Source: Desulfobacterales bacterium (lineage in GTDB: Bacteria > Desulfobacterota > Syntrophobacteria > B119-G9). From it: a DNA stretch of 6,591 nucleotides. The notes below the pieces were generated by a model. The model worked only from the letters and a program-made list of their open reading frames with translations. It was not told where the DNA came from and did no database searches. Position 1 is the stretch's first letter; every line of letters starts with the position of its first letter. The DNA lies in assembly GCA_026992215.1 (NCBI GenBank), contig JALXAI010000214.1, positions 1 to 6,591 on the forward strand, written 5' to 3'. Below, in pieces: positions 6,223-6,591 of this stretch. The position numbers were made by a program, and so were the translations under genes.

Positions 6223-6244
6223 GGCGAGCGCACAGTTACTCGCC
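6223..6244 (-). terminator. hairpin at the end of the peroxiredoxin gene
   Basis: On the minus strand GGCGAG (6244-6239) and CTCGCC (6228-6223) form a perfect G/C-rich 6-bp stem with a 10-nt loop that contains the TAA stop codon. The following bases (GGTTTGCTCCTTTT) are only partly T-rich, with the T-run 10 bases away, so it is an imperfect intrinsic terminator. It could also be an attenuator or an mRNA 3' stabiliser that lowers expression of the downstream DUF4870-type gene. Confidence 0.4.
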
Positions 6245-6591
6245 TCCCTTTTCCAGCGCCACCATCAACTCGGGAACCGTCTTCTTGGGACTAATTTTGT
6301 ACCAGGCATTCAATATCTTGCCCGATTCATCTACCAGGAACGCAGATCGAATGATTCCTTCCACCGTCTTCCCATACATTTTCTTTTCGCCCCACGCACC
6401 ATAAGCCTCGGCTACTTCGTGCGCTTCGTCGGAGAGAAGAGGAAAACCGAGGTTGTGCTTTTCATCGAACTTCTTCTGCCTCTCGGGTGGATCCGGGCTG
6501 ATGCCCACGGCAACAACGTTGAATTTCTCAAGGTCTTTAAGTGCCGAACTGACACTCTTGGCTTGAGTGGTTCATCCGCTTGTCATGGCCT
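6236..6591 (-). CDS. bcp: Bcp-type peroxiredoxin with selenocysteine (5' end outside window)
   Basis: This is the C-terminal 117 residues of a bacterioferritin comigratory protein (Bcp/PrxQ)-type peroxiredoxin, which reduces hydrogen peroxide and organic hydroperoxides in the cytoplasm. An apparent ORF begins at a GTG (6508), but that codon is an internal valine. Family-like sequence continues upstream: ALKDLEKFNVVAVGISPDPP, and before it AMTSG-TGA-TTQAKS. The in-frame TGA at 6574-6572 falls exactly where Bcp proteins have the peroxidatic Cys (PGCTTQA-like motif). The 111 residues after it equal the number I recall after Cys45 in the 156-residue E. coli Bcp, so about 40 residues are missing past the window edge. 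The later Bcp hallmarks GFPLLSD, VAEAYGAWGEKKMYGK and GIIRSAFLVDE are intact. The position of the resolving Cys (five after) is Lys, and no Cys occurs in the visible chain. A SECIS-like stem-loop follows the TGA, so selenocysteine is favoured over pseudogene or sequencing error. A DUF4870-type gene follows after 47 bp. Confidence 0.87.
6527..6567 (-). promoter_or_regulatory. bacterial SECIS element for the peroxiredoxin UGA
   Basis: Counting from the base after the TGA on the minus strand, CTCAAG (+5 to +10) pairs perfectly with CTTGAG (+40 to +45). Inside it GAGTGTC (+15 to +21) pairs with GGCACTT (+27 to +33), seven pairs including two G-T wobbles, closing the loop AGTTC. A small internal loop (CCAA / AAAGAC) separates the stems. 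The apical loop begins 22 nt after the UGA and has G at its second position. Both fit the described bacterial SECIS rule (loop about 16-37 nt from UGA, a G among its first two bases). It would bind SelB to deliver selenocysteinyl-tRNA. Confidence 0.75.
6572..6574 (-). other. UGA recoded as selenocysteine
   Basis: This TGA is in frame with the peroxiredoxin and replaces the catalytic cysteine codon; only one base differs from TGC or TGT. Protein-like family sequence is present on both sides (AMTSG before, TTQAKS after), and a SECIS-like hairpin follows at 6567-6527. The selenocysteine machinery genes (selA, selB, selC, selD) are not in this window, so recoding is inferred from the local sequence. 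Confidence 0.82.

Noticed and set aside
6236..6508. A separate 90-residue gene starting at the GTG at 6508
   Set aside because: The GTG encodes an internal valine of Bcp, family sequence continues upstream through the TGA, and a fragment without the active site makes little sense as a start.
6555..6569. Simple hairpin CACTC/GAGTG with 7-nt loop right after the UGA as the SECIS apical stem
   Set aside because: Its loop begins only 7 nt after the UGA, too close for the bacterial SECIS rule, and it competes with the longer two-tier stem-loop.

Overview
The window looks like an ordinary chromosomal stretch from a bacterium with intermediate G+C content. A Desulfobacterota (deltaproteobacterial) source is my best guess. 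It rests on the gene mix (a selenoprotein peroxiredoxin, orphan RsbR-like sensory domains, a small radical SAM enzyme, a cytoplasmic M28 peptidase) and on general knowledge that this group is rich in selenoproteins; no marker gene here proves it. Starts are mixed (ATG, GTG, TTG) and ribosome binding sites are strong and purine-rich.

Left part (1-2248), all on the minus strand: a tRNA-Arg(CCU) at 24-97, then, reading right to left, an apparent operon of two tandem paralogous helical proteins (2248-1811 and 1778-1197) followed by a small radical SAM protein (1113-229). The paralogs resemble the N-terminal sensory module of RsbR-type stressosome proteins but carry no recognisable output domain.

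Middle (2454-5760), plus strand: a complete glyoxalase II-like metallo-beta-lactamase-fold hydrolase, diverging from the paralog operon; about 460 bp with no convincing gene but with hairpins and a decayed-looking inverted motif; then a likely two-gene unit encoding a 419-residue PQQ-type beta-propeller protein without signal peptide (TTG start, 3566-4825) and an M28-family metallopeptidase (4867-5760).

Right edge (5805-6591), minus strand: a DUF4870-type small membrane protein, preceded by a Bcp-type peroxiredoxin cut by the window end. This is the most notable locus. Homology to Bcp continues upstream of the apparent 90-codon ORF through an in-frame TGA (6574-6572) that occupies exactly the peroxidatic cysteine position (T-S-G-U-T-T-Q-A). 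The bases just after the TGA fold into a two-part stem-loop matching the bacterial SECIS pattern. I therefore read the gene as a selenocysteine peroxiredoxin that a standard gene caller would truncate to start at the GTG at 6508.

No CRISPR array, insertion sequence or intact transposase was found.
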